64,000 nucleotides of DNA, taken from contig NZ_FNLD01000003.1 of the NCBI RefSeq assembly GCF_900104085.1, positions 803,001 through 867,000 of the forward strand, in the 5' to 3' direction. This document shows positions 27,432 through 37,519 of this stretch, piece by piece. The notes beneath the pieces are model-generated. The model was given only the letters and a program-made list of their open reading frames with translations. It was not told the DNA's origin and made no database searches. The DNA is from Pseudoxanthomonas sp. CF125. GTDB taxonomy: Bacteria > Pseudomonadota > Gammaproteobacteria > Xanthomonadales > Xanthomonadaceae. Position numbers and translations under genes: made by a program. Position 1 is the first letter of the stretch; every line of letters begins with the position of its first letter.

Positions 27432-27809
27432 ATGGCCCAGGCGTCTTTCCAGATCGTGTTTTCCACGCATCCTTTCGGGTTGAAGGCGCGGGTCAGGGGC
27501 GAGGCCACGTTCGAGAGTACCGTGGCCTACTGGTACGCCATCGTGGCGGAACTGGACAAGCGGCCATCGGCCGGATTGCTGCTGATAGACGAGATGACCG
27601 GCGCTCCCTTGTCAGAGGAACACTGGCGGCAGCTGGTCGAAATGATGAAGGGTGGGCCGCTGGAACGGTTGCGGATCGCGCACGTCAAACCGATGGGATT
27701 GGAACGGATCGAGTACTGCGAAATATTCGCCCTGGAAGCCGGCATGCACGCGCGCGTATTCACCGACGAGGCCGAAGCGGTGCTGTGGCTGCGGCACGGT
27801 CTCAGCTAG
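27432..27809 (+). CDS. STAS/SEC14-like small protein, function unknown
   Basis: A 125-residue soluble protein. The alternating strand/helix pattern with LLLIDEMTGAPLSEEHW in the centre and a C-terminal ARVFTDEAEAVLWLRHG resembles small STAS-like (SpoIIAA-like) proteins, where the end is typically FxxxxEAxxWL. This similarity is by eye only. AGGGGA (27418-27423) precedes the ATG by eight bases, and TTCATC-18-TATAGC (27371-27400) is a possible promoter. It is a single-gene unit between ubiB and a convergent M16 gene. Confidence 0.7.
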   Translation: MAQASFQIVFSTHPFGLKARVRGEATFESTVAYWYAIVAELDKRPSAGLLLIDEMTGAPLSEEHWRQLVEMMKGGPLERLRIAHVKPMGLERIEYCEIFALEAGMHARVFTDEAEAVLWLRHGLS

Positions 27810-27825
27810 CCGATCGAGCGGATTG

Positions 27826-27861
27826 CAAAAACGACAACGGCCCGAATACGGGCCGTTGTCG
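27826..27861 (-). terminator. terminator of the third M16 peptidase gene
   Basis: A perfect 13-bp stem (27832-27844 with 27849-27861) with loop AATA. On the minus strand it is followed by TTTTTGC, so it ends transcripts of the M16 gene and could also stop read-through from the STAS-like gene. Confidence 0.8.
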
Positions 27862-27876
27862 CCAAGTCGAAGTGCG

Positions 27877-30666
27877 TTACTTGGCGAGGGCCGGAGCGGC
27901 CTGCGCCGCCTTGGCGAAGTCGCCGGCGTTGTAGACGCTCAACGCCTCCGGGTTCAAGTATTTGCGGATGGCGGCATTCACCTGCTCCAGGGTCAGCGCC
28001 CGGTAGCGCGCATCCAGCGCTTCGGTGAACTTCATGTCGCGGCCGTAGTAAAGCTGGTCGGCCAGCATGTCGGCCACGCTGCCGTCTTCGGCGCGCGCCT
28101 GTTGGCGCTCGGTCAGAGTGCCGGACACCGCATCGCGCAGCTCCTCTGCGGTGATGCCGTCCTTGACCAGCCTGCTCAGTTCCTCGCGCACCGCCGCTTC
28201 CACCTTGTCCATGTTCTGCGGCGCGGCGATGGCCTGGATGCTGAGGGAACCGGCATCGTCCTTGCGGTCGCGGCTGTCGTCGGCGTGGATGCCGCTGGCG
28301 ACGCCATAGCTCAGGCCTTCTTTCTGGCGAATGCGATCGCCCAGCCGCGACTTGAGCGCACCGCCGCCGAATACCCGGTTGGCCACCATCAACGCAGGGT
28401 AGTCCTCGTCGGTCACCTTCAGCGGCAGGTTCTGCCGGGCCAGCATCACCGCATTGGGCTTGTCGGGAGTTTCGAAGCGCTCGCGCTTGGCCGGCACCGC
28501 TGTGTACCGGGTATCGATGGGCGCGAAAGTTTTCGGGGATTTCCAGCCCGAGAACAATCCTTCCAGCTGTTTTTTCACCGCAACGGGATCGAAGTCGCCG
28601 ACGATGGCGATCTCGCCCTCGGCCGTGCCGTAGAACTCCCGGTGGAAGGCGGCCAGTTCTTGCAGCTTCAACGCTTTCATCGCGGTCAGCGATTCGTCCA
28701 GCGTCTGTACATGCAGCGGGTGTCCGGCCGGCCAGGGATCGAAGTGCTGCGCCAGCGCGATGCCGGCAACGCTGCCCGGCTCTTTGCGCGAAGCCTCCAT
28801 GCCGGTGATGGCTTGCAGACGCAATTGCTCGAACTCGCTTTCCGGGAACGCCGGGTTGCGCAGCACGTCGGCCGCCAGCGCCAGCGCGTCGGCCAGCTGC
28901 GCGCTGCGGGTTTGCAGGTTGATGCCTGCGCCTTGCAGGCTGCCGCTGACATTGGCCTGGGTCTTCAGTGCTTCGAAGCGCTGGTCGATCTGCTGGCGGG
29001 TCATCGATTTGCTGCCGCGCATCAGCATGGCGCCGGCCATGCCCGCCGCATTCTGGCGGCCGGTGACCGAGGCCACGTCGCCGAAGCGGAACTTCGCGTT
29101 GACCACCACGGTCTGGCCGCGCGTTTTCTTGGGAAGCAGCGATACTTTCAGGCCATCGCCCAAAGTGAAGGTCTGCGTGCGCGCCTGCAGGTTCTGCGGC
29201 GAGGGATCGAAGTTTTCGCCAGCGGCCACGACTGCACGGCCTTGGTAACCTTCCACCACCTTGGCGGCGTCCGGTGCGGTGGGGATCTCGGCACGGTCCG
29301 GCTTCTCGGTAGGCACGAAACGCCCCAGCGTGCGGTTGCTCGGCTTCAGGTACGCGGCAGCCACGCGGTTGACGTCGGCCGCGGTGACCTTGTCGATGGC
29401 ATCGCGCGTGGTGAACAGCAGGCGCCAGTCGCCCGCCGCCAGGTATTCGGACAGACCCATGCCCACCGCATTGACGTCGGTGAAGTAAAGGTCGAAGGAG
29501 TTGGCGATGCGTTGGCGCGATTCGTCGACTTCGGCCTGGGTCACCGGTTGTTCGGCCAGCTTTTCCACTTGTTTCAACAGTTCGGCCTGCGCCTTGACGC
29601 TGTCGCCGTCCTTGGGCACCACCACGTAAGCGCCGAACAGGCCCGGATCGCGCATGGATTCGACGAAGGCGCCCGCGCCCGCGGCGAGTTTGGTTTCCAC
29701 CAGGGCCTTATGCAGGCGTCCACCGGGCGTGTGTCCCAGCAGGTCGCCGAGCACGCTCAGCGGGGCATTGTCGGCATGGGCGACGGCCGGGACGTGATAG
29801 GCGACGGCGGTCAGGCTCAGATCGCCCACGCGCCGCACGGTCACTTCGCGTTCGCCATCCTGGGTCGGTTCGACCGTGTAGTAGCGCGGCAGCACGCGCG
29901 ACGGCTTGGCGATCTTGCCGAAGCGTTCGGCGATCAGCTGCAGGGTCTTTTCCGGTTCGATGCGGCCGGCGACGATCAAAGTGGCGTTGTCGGGCTGGTA
30001 CCACTGGCGGTAGAACGCCTGCAAACGGTCGATCGGCACGCCTTCCACGTCCGAGCGCGCGCCGATGGTGCTCTTGCCGTAGTTGTGCCACAGGTAGGCG
30101 GTGGAGCGCACGCGTTCGAAGAGCACGCCGCCGGGATTGTTCTCCCGGCTTTCCAGTTCGTTGCGCACCACGGTCATCTCGCTGTCCAGGTCCTTCTTGG
30201 CGATATTGGAATGGAGCATGCGGTCCGCCTCCATGCCCAGCACCCAGGTCAGGGTGTCGTCGCTGGCCGGGAACGAGGAGAAATAATTGGTGCGGTCCAG
30301 CGAAGTGGTGGCGTTGAAATCGATGCCGCGCTTCTTCATCTCGCCGCTGATGTCGCTTTGCGTGGGCGTGCCCTTGAACTGCAGGTGCTCCAGCAAGTGG
30401 GCCATGCCGGTTTCGCCGTAGTTCTCGTTCACCGAACCCACGCCATAGACCAGATTGACGGTAACGGTGGGTTTGCTGGCGTCCGGGAATAGCAGCACGC
30501 GCAGACCGTTGGCCAGCCTGTATTCGCTGATGCCTTCGATGCTGGGGCCGCTGACTATGCCCCCGTTGGCGGGCGGTGCGGTGGCACGGGAGTGGGCGGG
30601 GCCGGCCGCAGACAATCCCAGCGTCAATGCCAGGGCGAATGCGAGAATAGGGCGTAGCGTTTGCAT
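27877..30666 (-). CDS. M16 family zinc metallopeptidase (third, divergent paralog)
   Basis: About 929 residues from the ATG at 30666, chosen because a clean signal peptide (MQTLRPILAFALALTLGLSA) begins there; a start at 30717 would add a charged extension. The zinc motif HLLEH is at residues 90-94, with a downstream Glu in ESRENNPGGVLFERV, and a second M16 module follows. The pitrilysin-like two-module layout matches the 12907 and 15913 genes, but sequence similarity is much lower, so it is an older paralog. It is expected to be periplasmic. Its substrates are unknown. Confidence 0.92.
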   Translation of the reverse strand: MQTLRPILAFALALTLGLSAAGPAHSRATAPPANGGIVSGPSIEGISEYRLANGLRVLLFPDASKPTVTVNLVYGVGSVNENYGETGMAHLLEHLQFKGTPTQSDISGEMKKRGIDFNATTSLDRTNYFSSFPASDDTLTWVLGMEADRMLHSNIAKKDLDSEMTVVRNELESRENNPGGVLFERVRSTAYLWHNYGKSTIGARSDVEGVPIDRLQAFYRQWYQPDNATLIVAGRIEPEKTLQLIAERFGKIAKPSRVLPRYYTVEPTQDGEREVTVRRVGDLSLTAVAYHVPAVAHADNAPLSVLGDLLGHTPGGRLHKALVETKLAAGAGAFVESMRDPGLFGAYVVVPKDGDSVKAQAELLKQVEKLAEQPVTQAEVDESRQRIANSFDLYFTDVNAVGMGLSEYLAAGDWRLLFTTRDAIDKVTAADVNRVAAAYLKPSNRTLGRFVPTEKPDRAEIPTAPDAAKVVEGYQGRAVVAAGENFDPSPQNLQARTQTFTLGDGLKVSLLPKKTRGQTVVVNAKFRFGDVASVTGRQNAAGMAGAMLMRGSKSMTRQQIDQRFEALKTQANVSGSLQGAGINLQTRSAQLADALALAADVLRNPAFPESEFEQLRLQAITGMEASRKEPGSVAGIALAQHFDPWPAGHPLHVQTLDESLTAMKALKLQELAAFHREFYGTAEGEIAIVGDFDPVAVKKQLEGLFSGWKSPKTFAPIDTRYTAVPAKRERFETPDKPNAVMLARQNLPLKVTDEDYPALMVANRVFGGGALKSRLGDRIRQKEGLSYGVASGIHADDSRDRKDDAGSLSIQAIAAPQNMDKVEAAVREELSRLVKDGITAEELRDAVSGTLTERQQARAEDGSVADMLADQLYYGRDMKFTEALDARYRALTLEQVNAAIRKYLNPEALSVYNAGDFAKAAQAAPALAK

Positions 30667-30782
30667 GCGGGTTTCCTTGGAGGTCTTCTTGGACACACAG
30701 GCGCCGGTTGCGTCCATCGCTTCCGTGCGCCGCCCGCGAGTGTCTCAAATTTCAACGGCCCGCAGCCTGGAACGGAGAAACT

Positions 30783-31496
30783 GTGCAACAACAAACATTA
30801 GGGCTGACGACGCTGTTCGCGGATGAATGGCTGGCTGTAGTCGACAAGCCGGCCGGACTGATGGTCCATGACAGCAAGCTGGCGCGCGGCGAAACCGATT
30901 TCGCCGCCGACCGCCTGCGCGAGCAGTTCGGCAAACCGATCTTTCTGATCCATCGGCTGGACCGGGCCACCAGCGGCTGCCTGCTGCTGGCGTTCGACCG
31001 CGAAACGGCCAGCGCCCTGGGCAAGACGCTGATGTCCCAGGACGTGGACAAGGAATATCTGGCCGTATGCCGCGGCTGGCCCGAACCGGCCTTCACCGTG
31101 GACCATCCGCTGGACGGCGGGCCGGGCAAGCCGGAAAAGAAACCGGCGGTGACGCATTTCACCCGTCTGACGACCGGCGAGCTGCCGGTTCCTTCGAACG
31201 GATTCGAGACCTCGCGCTACGCCTTGCTGCAGTGCCGGCTGGAGACCGGGCGCTTCCGCCAGATCCGCCGGCACCTCAAGCACGCCTTCCATCACATGAT
31301 CGGCGACACCAGCCATGGCGATGGCCGCCATAACCTGCAGTTCCGCATGCGCGGCGTGCATCGCATGCTGTTGCATGCGTCCACGCTGTCGTTCACGCAT
31401 CCGGTCAGCGGCGAACGCATCGCCGTAACGGCGCCGTTGGATGCGGAATTCCGCAAGGCCTACGCCCTGTTCGATTGGGACGAGAAGATGCTGTAG
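30783..31496 (+). CDS. truC: TruC-type RNA pseudouridine synthase
   Basis: About 237 residues from a GTG at 30783, preceded by GGAG at 30774-30777; the region upstream of it is not conserved. The RluA/TruC-family motif HRLDRATSG contains the catalytic Asp60, and LQCRLETGRFRQIRRHL and HRMLLHASTLSF follow. Family members convert uridine to pseudouridine in tRNA (position 65 for TruC) or rRNA. Without an S4 domain and at this length, TruC is the best fit, but the exact target base is inferred. Confidence 0.87.
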   Translation: MQQQTLGLTTLFADEWLAVVDKPAGLMVHDSKLARGETDFAADRLREQFGKPIFLIHRLDRATSGCLLLAFDRETASALGKTLMSQDVDKEYLAVCRGWPEPAFTVDHPLDGGPGKPEKKPAVTHFTRLTTGELPVPSNGFETSRYALLQCRLETGRFRQIRRHLKHAFHHMIGDTSHGDGRHNLQFRMRGVHRMLLHASTLSFTHPVSGERIAVTAPLDAEFRKAYALFDWDEKML

Positions 31497-31507
31497 GGCG
31501 TGGTCTC

Positions 31508-31897
31508 TCAGCCAATCTTCAGCGCGGCCATCACGATCAGGGCGATGGCGCTGGCAAAGCCGACCAGCCATACCAGACTGCGCAGCGCCTGCACGTTGGC
31601 CACATAGAACACGCCGTGCAGCACGCGTGCGACGACGAAGACGATGGCCAGCAGGTTGACGGTCGTCGGCGCCACGCCGGCCAGCTGCGCCATCAGCACG
31701 CCGGCGACGAACACCGGGAAGGATTCGAAGCCGTTGAGATGGGCGGCGTGCGCGCGATTGGAGCGCGGATTGGTCTGCCTGGCCTGCCAGTCGCGCGGAT
31801 CGCGGTTGTTGTAGCGCTCGCCGGATTTCTTGGCGACCGACACCCACAGGTACGGCAGCAGGGCGGCGATCAGGATGCACCAATAGGCGATGGACAT
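31508..31897 (-). CDS. MAPEG family membrane protein
   Basis: A 129-residue, four-helix integral membrane protein. The family region KKSGERYNNRDPR, ANPRSNRAHAAHLNGFE-like loop (here QTNPRSNRAHAAHLNGFE) and VARVLHGVFYVANVQALRS are typical of bacterial MAPEG proteins related to eicosanoid/glutathione metabolism enzymes. GGAGAAAG precedes the start. The substrate is unknown. It is convergent with truC, with 11 bases between the stops. Confidence 0.85.
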   Translation of the reverse strand: MSIAYWCILIAALLPYLWVSVAKKSGERYNNRDPRDWQARQTNPRSNRAHAAHLNGFESFPVFVAGVLMAQLAGVAPTTVNLLAIVFVVARVLHGVFYVANVQALRSLVWLVGFASAIALIVMAALKIG

Positions 31898-31949
31898 GTC
31901 TTTCTCCTTGAGAGTGCGCCATAGCCTAGCCGAAGCGCCCGCAAATAGA

Positions 31950-31981
31950 GACGGCGCCTTGCGGCGCCGTCCGGTCTTTTT
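31950..31981 (+). terminator. plus-strand terminator-like hairpin
   Basis: A 9-bp stem (31950-31958 with 31963-31971), loop TTGC, then CGGTCTTTTTG. It would stop plus-strand read-through passing antisense across the MAPEG gene. It directly abuts the repeat at 31981. Confidence 0.6.
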
Positions 31982-32047
31982 GTAGGAGCGGGCCCTGCCC
32001 GCGACGCTCTCGCTTGAAAAGCGTCGCGGGCAGGGCCCGCTCCTACA
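31981..32047. repeat. REPIN-like inverted repeat, TGTAGGAGCGGGCCC family, copy 2
   Basis: The same family as 21462-21537. The outer 30 bases of each arm are identical between copies, while the central part is shorter (CGCTTGAAAAGCG). It ends three bases before the M28 stop codon, again right at a gene end. Confidence 0.85.
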
Positions 32048-32050
32048 GGA

Positions 32051-33748
32051 TCATTTACCCTTCAGCATCGCGTCGCGCGCGCTCTTGAACGGATTGCCGG
32101 CATACCAGTTCGGCCAGCGATCGCCATTGGCGATTTCAAGGCCTACGCCGTACACCGCGGACAGTTCGTCCATGGTGCCGTCCAGCTTCCAGGTCGCCGC
32201 GTCGAACTGGTCGCCGGGCTTGTGGTAGCGGTTCTCGTTGTAGTCCTTGGCCGCCGCGTCGCCCGCGGCCTTGCCGCCGTCGATCAGGTCGTCGCCTGCG
32301 TCCACGTACAGCGCCGGCACGCCGGCCTTGGCGAAGTTGAAGTGATCGGAGCGGAAATAGCTGCCGGCTTCTGGACGCGATTCGGAATGCAGCGTGCGGC
32401 CCTGTTTCTCGGCGATGGGTTTGAGGATGTCTTCCAGCTCTGAACTGCCCATACCGACCACGGTCATGTCGCGGGTCTTGCCGGCCACACCCATCGCATC
32501 GAGGTTGATCACCGCCACGGTCTTGTCCAGCGGCACCACCGGGTGGGCGACGTAGTACTTGGAGCCCAGCAGGCCGGATTCTTCCAGCGTCACCGCCAGG
32601 AACACCACCGAACGCTTCGGCTTGCCGAGCTTGGCGAACTGGTCGGCGATTTCCAGGATGCCGGCCACGCCGGTCGCGTTGTCCACCGCGCCGTTATAGA
32701 TGTTGTCGCCCGGCTCATCGGGATGCTTGCCCAGGTGGTCCCAGTGCGCCATGTACACCACCGCTTCATCGGGCTTCTCGCTGCCGGGCAGGATGCCGAC
32801 CACGTTGCGCGACTGCTTCTCGGTGCTGGTGCTCTTCAGGTCCACGCTCATCTTCGCCGGCAGCGGCACGGCCTTGAAGCCGCGCTTGTTGGCGTCGGCG
32901 CGCAGCTTGTCCAGGTCCAACCCCGCGTCGGCGAACAAAGCCTTGGCCTGGTCGCCGGTGATCCAGCCCTGCAGCGGCACGCGCGGGGCCGGATCGTCGG
33001 CGGCGCGCAAGTCGTACTGGGTGCCGGACCAGGAGTTCTTCACCACGTCCCAGCCGTAGGAAGCGCCTTCGGTGTCGTGGATGATGATCGCGGCGGCGGC
33101 GCCCTTGCGCGCGGCTTCCTCGAACTTGTAGGTCCAGCGCCCGTAGTAGGTCATGCGCTTGCCTTCGAACAAGGATTCGTCCTTGGCGTGAAAGCCCGGG
33201 TCGTTGACGAACATCACCACGGTCTTGCCCTTGACGTCCAGGCCGGCGTAGTCGTTCCACTTCTGCTCCGGCGCGTCCACGCCGTAGCCGACGAACACCA
33301 TGTCGCTGGCTTCCACCTTCACTTCGGGCTGGCCGGTGCGCGTGCCCACCACCATGTCGCTGCCGAACTTCAGCGTATGCGTCTTGCCTTTGACGTCGAT
33401 GGTCATCGCCGTGTTCTCGTCGGCGGTGGTCTCCATCATCGGCACGGTCTGGAAGTAACTGTCGCCGTTGCCGGCTTTCAGGCCGATGCGCTCCATCTGC
33501 GTCTTGATGTATTCGACGGTCTTGTCCTCGCCGGGAGTGCCCGGGCCGCGCCCTTCGAACTCGTCGGAGGCCAGCGTCTTCACCAGTTCGGAGAAATCGG
33601 CTGCGTTGATGTCGGCGGCGAAAGCGTGCCCGGCGGCAGCGGGAACGGCTGGCGCAGCGGGTTCGGGCGTCGCCGTTGTGGGCGTCTCGCGCTTGCAGGC
33701 CGATAAAGCGGCCAGCAGGGCGAGGGGCAACAGAAGAGGGGATCGCAT
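32051..33748 (-). CDS. M28 family zinc aminopeptidase lipoprotein
   Basis: 565 residues. MRSPLLLPLALLAALSAC is a lipoprotein signal with lipobox LSAC. A PA domain (about 140-290, VFVGYGVDAPEQKWNDYAG) is inserted before the M28 catalytic core. Metal ligands and base are visible in MAHWDHLG, the Asp of NGAVDNATG, LEESGLLGS, NLDAMG and the late His of SDHFNF. Such enzymes trim N-terminal residues from peptides in the periplasm. An AGGAA ribosome site precedes the start. It is one of several exported peptidases in the window. Confidence 0.93.
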   Translation of the reverse strand: MRSPLLLPLALLAALSACKRETPTTATPEPAAPAVPAAAGHAFAADINAADFSELVKTLASDEFEGRGPGTPGEDKTVEYIKTQMERIGLKAGNGDSYFQTVPMMETTADENTAMTIDVKGKTHTLKFGSDMVVGTRTGQPEVKVEASDMVFVGYGVDAPEQKWNDYAGLDVKGKTVVMFVNDPGFHAKDESLFEGKRMTYYGRWTYKFEEAARKGAAAAIIIHDTEGASYGWDVVKNSWSGTQYDLRAADDPAPRVPLQGWITGDQAKALFADAGLDLDKLRADANKRGFKAVPLPAKMSVDLKSTSTEKQSRNVVGILPGSEKPDEAVVYMAHWDHLGKHPDEPGDNIYNGAVDNATGVAGILEIADQFAKLGKPKRSVVFLAVTLEESGLLGSKYYVAHPVVPLDKTVAVINLDAMGVAGKTRDMTVVGMGSSELEDILKPIAEKQGRTLHSESRPEAGSYFRSDHFNFAKAGVPALYVDAGDDLIDGGKAAGDAAAKDYNENRYHKPGDQFDAATWKLDGTMDELSAVYGVGLEIANGDRWPNWYAGNPFKSARDAMLKGK

Positions 33749-33850
33749 TCAGGGTTCCTCGTTTCAGGAACCTTCGATTCTAGCGCCTGCGGTCCTGGCG
33801 CGCGGGTGCCGATGGGGACGGACCGGAAGATCCGTCCCCGCGTCGGTCGT

Positions 33851-34513
33851 TCATTCCTTCGGCGCGGTGGGGCCGTCGAAGGTTTTGGCGGTGGCGCCGG
33901 TCACCGTGCCGGTCTTGGCGGTCTTGTGCACGTACAGCGTGACCGGGCGTTCGAACACCAGCGGGCCTTCCACCACGGCGTTGGGGCCGATGATGATCAC
34001 CGGATCGCGCTTGGGCTCCATGTTGAACATGCCTTGCGACTTGCGCACGGCCAGGCCGCCGCGCACATGCGAGTCGATGCCCACGGTGACGTTGCCGCGC
34101 ACGGTCTCAATGCCGCCGCCCACTTGCGTGGCGACCAGGCCGATCGCGCCATTCACGGTTTCCACGCCGCCCTTCAGCTTGCCGCCACGGTCGATGAAGA
34201 TGCTGCCGTTCACGGTTTCCACGCCGCCATTGACAGTGACCTCGCGTTCCAGCTTGATGCTGCCATTGACGGTTTCCAGGTCGCCGGTGACGGCCTTGTC
34301 GCCCACCGCGATGCTGCCGTTGACCGTGCCGGCGTTATCGGTGGTCGCGCCGCCGCCGATGCGGATGCTGCCGTTGACCGTTTCCAGGTCGCCGTAGGTC
34401 TGGCCGGATTCGGCGGTGATGCTGCCGTTGACCTTGGAGACGTCCTCGGCGGCCAATGCGCTGCCCACGCTCAGGGCCAAGGTGAGGAAAAGTGCGGTAC
34501 GTGCTGGGGACAT
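33851..34513 (-). CDS. exported VNGSI-repeat protein (predicted beta-solenoid), function unknown
   Basis: 220 residues with a Sec signal peptide (MSPARTALFLTLALSVGSALA). The mature part contains about seven repeats of ETVNGSI or close variants (KVNGSI, TVNGSI, TVNGAI, TVRGNV) spaced roughly 18-22 residues apart. This pattern predicts a small beta-helix of the DUF4097/bactofilin-like type. A C-terminal segment IIIGPNAVVEGPLVF continues the ladder. No catalytic motif is visible. AGGAAA precedes the ATG. It is adjacent to the M28 lipoprotein on the same strand, about 100 bases upstream. Confidence 0.8.
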   Translation of the reverse strand: MSPARTALFLTLALSVGSALAAEDVSKVNGSITAESGQTYGDLETVNGSIRIGGGATTDNAGTVNGSIAVGDKAVTGDLETVNGSIKLEREVTVNGGVETVNGSIFIDRGGKLKGGVETVNGAIGLVATQVGGGIETVRGNVTVGIDSHVRGGLAVRKSQGMFNMEPKRDPVIIIGPNAVVEGPLVFERPVTLYVHKTAKTGTVTGATAKTFDGPTAPKE

Positions 34514-34706
34514 GATGGGTTTCCTGTCTGGGTGATGACGATTGTGATGCTTTTGGCGCGGCTAGGGTTTAAAGCCCGTTCGGTAATTTCCGCGTGACGG
34601 AGCGAAGGAAGGCGGAATTGCGGGAATCCCGCCAGCGTCCAGCAGGTCGGGCTTCGCTACAATCCTTGCCTGCTCGAAGTCACTGGCCTGCCACTGGAGT
34701 TCTATC

Positions 34707-36251
34707 GTGTCCGCTTCCCCCGCGCGTCCCAAGCCCGTCGTCCTGTTGATCCTAGATGGTTGGGGCCATCGCGAGGATCCCGCCGACAATGCGTTGGCCC
34801 AGGCCACCTTGCCGAACTGGCAGCGTCTGCTGGCCACCGCACCGCACACGCTGATCCATACCGAAGGCCGCCATGTGGGCCTGCCGGACGGGCAGATGGG
34901 CAATTCCGAAGTCGGGCACATGAACCTGGGGGCCGGCCGCATCGTCTATCAGGACCTGACCCGCGTCGATGCGGCGATCGAGGACGGCAGCTTCTTCGAC
35001 AACCCGGAACTGGTCGGTGCCTGCGAGGACGCCAAGGCCGACGGCCGTACCTTGCACGTGTTCGGGCTGTTGTCGCCGGGCGGCGTGCACAGCCATCAAA
35101 CCCATATCTTCGCCATGCTCGAGCTGGCCAAGCGCCGCAGCGTGGCCCGCGTGGCCGTGCATGCCTTCCTCGACGGACGCGATACGCCGCCGCGCTCGGC
35201 CGAAGCCAGCCTGCTGGCATTGCAGTCGGTGTGCGACAAACTGGGCAATGCCCATGTCGCTTCGGTCAGTGGCCGCTATTACGCGATGGACCGCGACAAG
35301 CGCTGGGACCGCCTGCGGCTGGCCTGGGACGCTATCGTGGAAGCGAAGAGCGAACACCATGCCCCCGACGCGCTGTCCGCCCTGCAGGCTGCGTACGCGC
35401 GCGGCGAGAACGACGAGTTCGTGCTGCCCACGGTGATCGACGGCGCCCAGCCCATGCGCGACGGCGACGCGGTGGTGTTCATGAACTTCCGCGCCGACCG
35501 CGCGCGCCAGATCACTTCGGCGTTCGTATCGCCCGGTTTCGACGGATTCGATGCACGCCGGCCGAAACTTTCGCGCTTCGTGTGCCTGACCGAATACGAC
35601 GCCAAGCTGCCGGCTGCCGTCGCCTTCGGGCCCGACGATCTGCGCCATACGCTGGGCGAACTGCTGGCGGAGGCCGGCCTGACCCAGCTGCGCATCGCCG
35701 AGACCGAGAAATACGCGCACGTGACCTTCTTCTTCAGCGGCGGACGCGAAGAGCCCTTCGCTGGCGAAGAACGCATCCTGGTGCCCAGCCCCAAGGTCGC
35801 CACCTACGACCTGCAGCCGGCGATGAGCCTGCCCGAACTCACCGGCAAGCTGGTGGAAGCCATCAGTTCCGGGCGCTTCGACGTGATCGTGTGCAACATC
35901 GCCAATCCCGACATGGTCGGCCACAGCGGCGATCTGCAGGCGGCGATCCTGGCCGCGCAGGCGGTGGACATTGCGATAGGAGCCGTGGACGCGGCGGTGC
36001 GCGCGCAGCACGGCGCGCTGATCATCACCGCCGATCACGGCAACCTGGAAATGATGCGCGACCCGGATACCGGACAGCCGCATACCGCCCACACCGTGGG
36101 GCCGGTGCCGCTGGTGTATGTCGGCGAGCGCACTGCGACACTGCGTGCTGGCGGCGCCTTGCGCGACGTATCGCCCACGTTGCTCGATCTGCTGGGCATG
36201 CCGCAGCCCGCGGAAATGACCGGCCGCAGCCTGTTCGACAAAGCCGGATGA
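34707..36251 (+). CDS. gpmI: 2,3-bisphosphoglycerate-independent phosphoglycerate mutase
   Basis: A 514-residue alkaline-phosphatase-superfamily enzyme interconverting 3- and 2-phosphoglycerate in glycolysis. The start is GTG 34707 with GGAG at 34696-34699. LLILDGWG binds Mn near the N-terminus, the phosphorylated Ser67 lies in [15 protein letters not shown], and the C-terminal ADHGNLEMM and [10 protein letters not shown] supply further metal ligands. A TACAAT -10-like element is at 34658-34663. The stop overlaps the start of the EnvC-like gene, a pairing common in proteobacteria. Confidence 0.97.
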   Translation: MSASPARPKPVVLLILDGWGHREDPADNALAQATLPNWQRLLATAPHTLIHTEGRHVGLPDGQMGNSEVGHMNLGAGRIVYQDLTRVDAAIEDGSFFDNPELVGACEDAKADGRTLHVFGLLSPGGVHSHQTHIFAMLELAKRRSVARVAVHAFLDGRDTPPRSAEASLLALQSVCDKLGNAHVASVSGRYYAMDRDKRWDRLRLAWDAIVEAKSEHHAPDALSALQAAYARGENDEFVLPTVIDGAQPMRDGDAVVFMNFRADRARQITSAFVSPGFDGFDARRPKLSRFVCLTEYDAKLPAAVAFGPDDLRHTLGELLAEAGLTQLRIAETEKYAHVTFFFSGGREEPFAGEERILVPSPKVATYDLQPAMSLPELTGKLVEAISSGRFDVIVCNIANPDMVGHSGDLQAAILAAQAVDIAIGAVDAAVRAQHGALIITADHGNLEMMRDPDTGQPHTAHTVGPVPLVYVGERTATLRAGGALRDVSPTLLDLLGMPQPAEMTGRSLFDKAG

Positions 36252-37510
36252 AGCCGCGCTTCGTCCTTGCCTGCCTGGTGCTGGCGATCGGCCTGCTGGC
36301 CGTCCCGCCTTCGCCCGCGCAGAGCCAGCGCGAAGCCGAAAAGAAACTGCAGAAGCTGCGCGGCGAACTGAAGAGCATCGCCCAGGAACGCCGCAAGCTG
36401 GAGAACGCGCGCGGCGAAGCGGCCCGCAAGCTGCGTGAAGCCGACGAGCAAGTCGGCAAATCCAGCCGCTCCCTCAACGACACCGAAACCGCGCTCAAAC
36501 GCGAAGAAGCCGCGCTCGCGCAATTGCAAAAGCAACGCGACGACATGCGCTCGCGCCTGGACGGACAGCGCCGGCAATTGACCGCGCTGGTGCGCGCCTC
36601 CTATCAATTGGGCGGCGACGCGCCGTTGAAGGTGCTGCTATCGCAGGACAAAGTGGCCGACGCCAACCGCGCGCTGGCCTACCACCGCTACCTGCAGCGC
36701 GACCGCGCGCAGCGTATCGCCGCGCTTTCTACCGAACTGCAGGCGCTGGAGGAAGTGGAGCGCGAGATCGCTGCGCGCCGCGCGCAACTCGACGCCACCC
36801 GCAGCCAGCAGCGCGCCAAGGTCGCTGCGCTGGCCAAGGACCGCAAGACCAATGCCGCGTTGACCGCCGAGCTCGACCAGCGTTACCAGGACCGCAGCGC
36901 GCGAGAAAAAGCGCTGGGCCAGGATGCGCGTTCGCTGGAAAGCCTGCTGGCCAATCTGCGCGCCGCCGCGGCGCGCGCAGAGCGGGAACGCCGAGCCGAG
37001 GCGCGCCGTCTGGCGGCGCAGGAGGCCGCCGAGAAACGAGCCGCCGCCACGCCGCGCAACGCGGGCGACAGAACGGCAGCCGCGCGCACGCCGGCGCGCC
37101 CTGCCGTGGCCAATGCGCCGGCGCTGAAAGTCGGTGGCCTGGGCTGGCCGCTGTCGGGCAACCTGCTGGCGCGCTTCGGTGGCCGCATGCCCGACGGACG
37201 CGCTAGTTCCGGCGTGTTGATCGGCGCGCCCGCCGGCAGCACGGTCACCGCGGTGGCCGATGGCAGCGTGGTGTTTTCCGAATGGATGACCGGCTATGGC
37301 CTGATCCTGATCATCGACCACGGCAACGGCTACATGAGTCTGTACGCGCACAACGAAAGCCTGTTGCGCGACGTGGGCGACCGGGTCAAGCGCGGCGACG
37401 CGCTGGCCAAGGTCGGCACGTCCGGTGGCCAGGGCACGCCGGCGCTGTACTTCGAACTGCGCCGCAACGGCCAGCCGGTCGATCCTTCCTCCTGGCTGCA
37501 GCGCCGCTGA
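36248..37510 (+). CDS. EnvC-like murein hydrolase activator (degenerate LytM/M23 domain)
   Basis: A 420-residue periplasmic protein starting at the ATG that overlaps the gpmI stop. A signal peptide (about 1-24) is followed by a long coiled coil (about 25-260, rich in Glu/Arg/Lys/Gln) and a C-terminal LytM domain (about 300-420). In the LytM domain the usual zinc ligands are replaced: [10 protein letters not shown] stands where HxGxD is expected, and YAHNES lacks the second His of HxH. It is therefore a non-catalytic activator that should switch on amidases at the division septum, as EnvC does for AmiA/AmiB. Confidence 0.9.
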   Translation: MKPRFVLACLVLAIGLLAVPPSPAQSQREAEKKLQKLRGELKSIAQERRKLENARGEAARKLREADEQVGKSSRSLNDTETALKREEAALAQLQKQRDDMRSRLDGQRRQLTALVRASYQLGGDAPLKVLLSQDKVADANRALAYHRYLQRDRAQRIAALSTELQALEEVEREIAARRAQLDATRSQQRAKVAALAKDRKTNAALTAELDQRYQDRSAREKALGQDARSLESLLANLRAAAARAERERRAEARRLAAQEAAEKRAAATPRNAGDRTAAARTPARPAVANAPALKVGGLGWPLSGNLLARFGGRMPDGRASSGVLIGAPAGSTVTAVADGSVVFSEWMTGYGLILIIDHGNGYMSLYAHNESLLRDVGDRVKRGDALAKVGTSGGQGTPALYFELRRNGQPVDPSSWLQRR

Positions 37511-37519
37511 GACGCTTTT

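Noticed and set aside
27652-30492. 946-residue plus-strand frame antisense to the third M16 gene
   Set aside because: The minus-strand protein has a signal peptide and HLLEH; the plus-strand frame overlaps the STAS-like gene and terminator and has no motif.
36248-37510. Active M23 endopeptidase
   Set aside because: The LytM domain lacks the HxGxD and HxH zinc ligands, so an EnvC-type non-catalytic activator is the better call.
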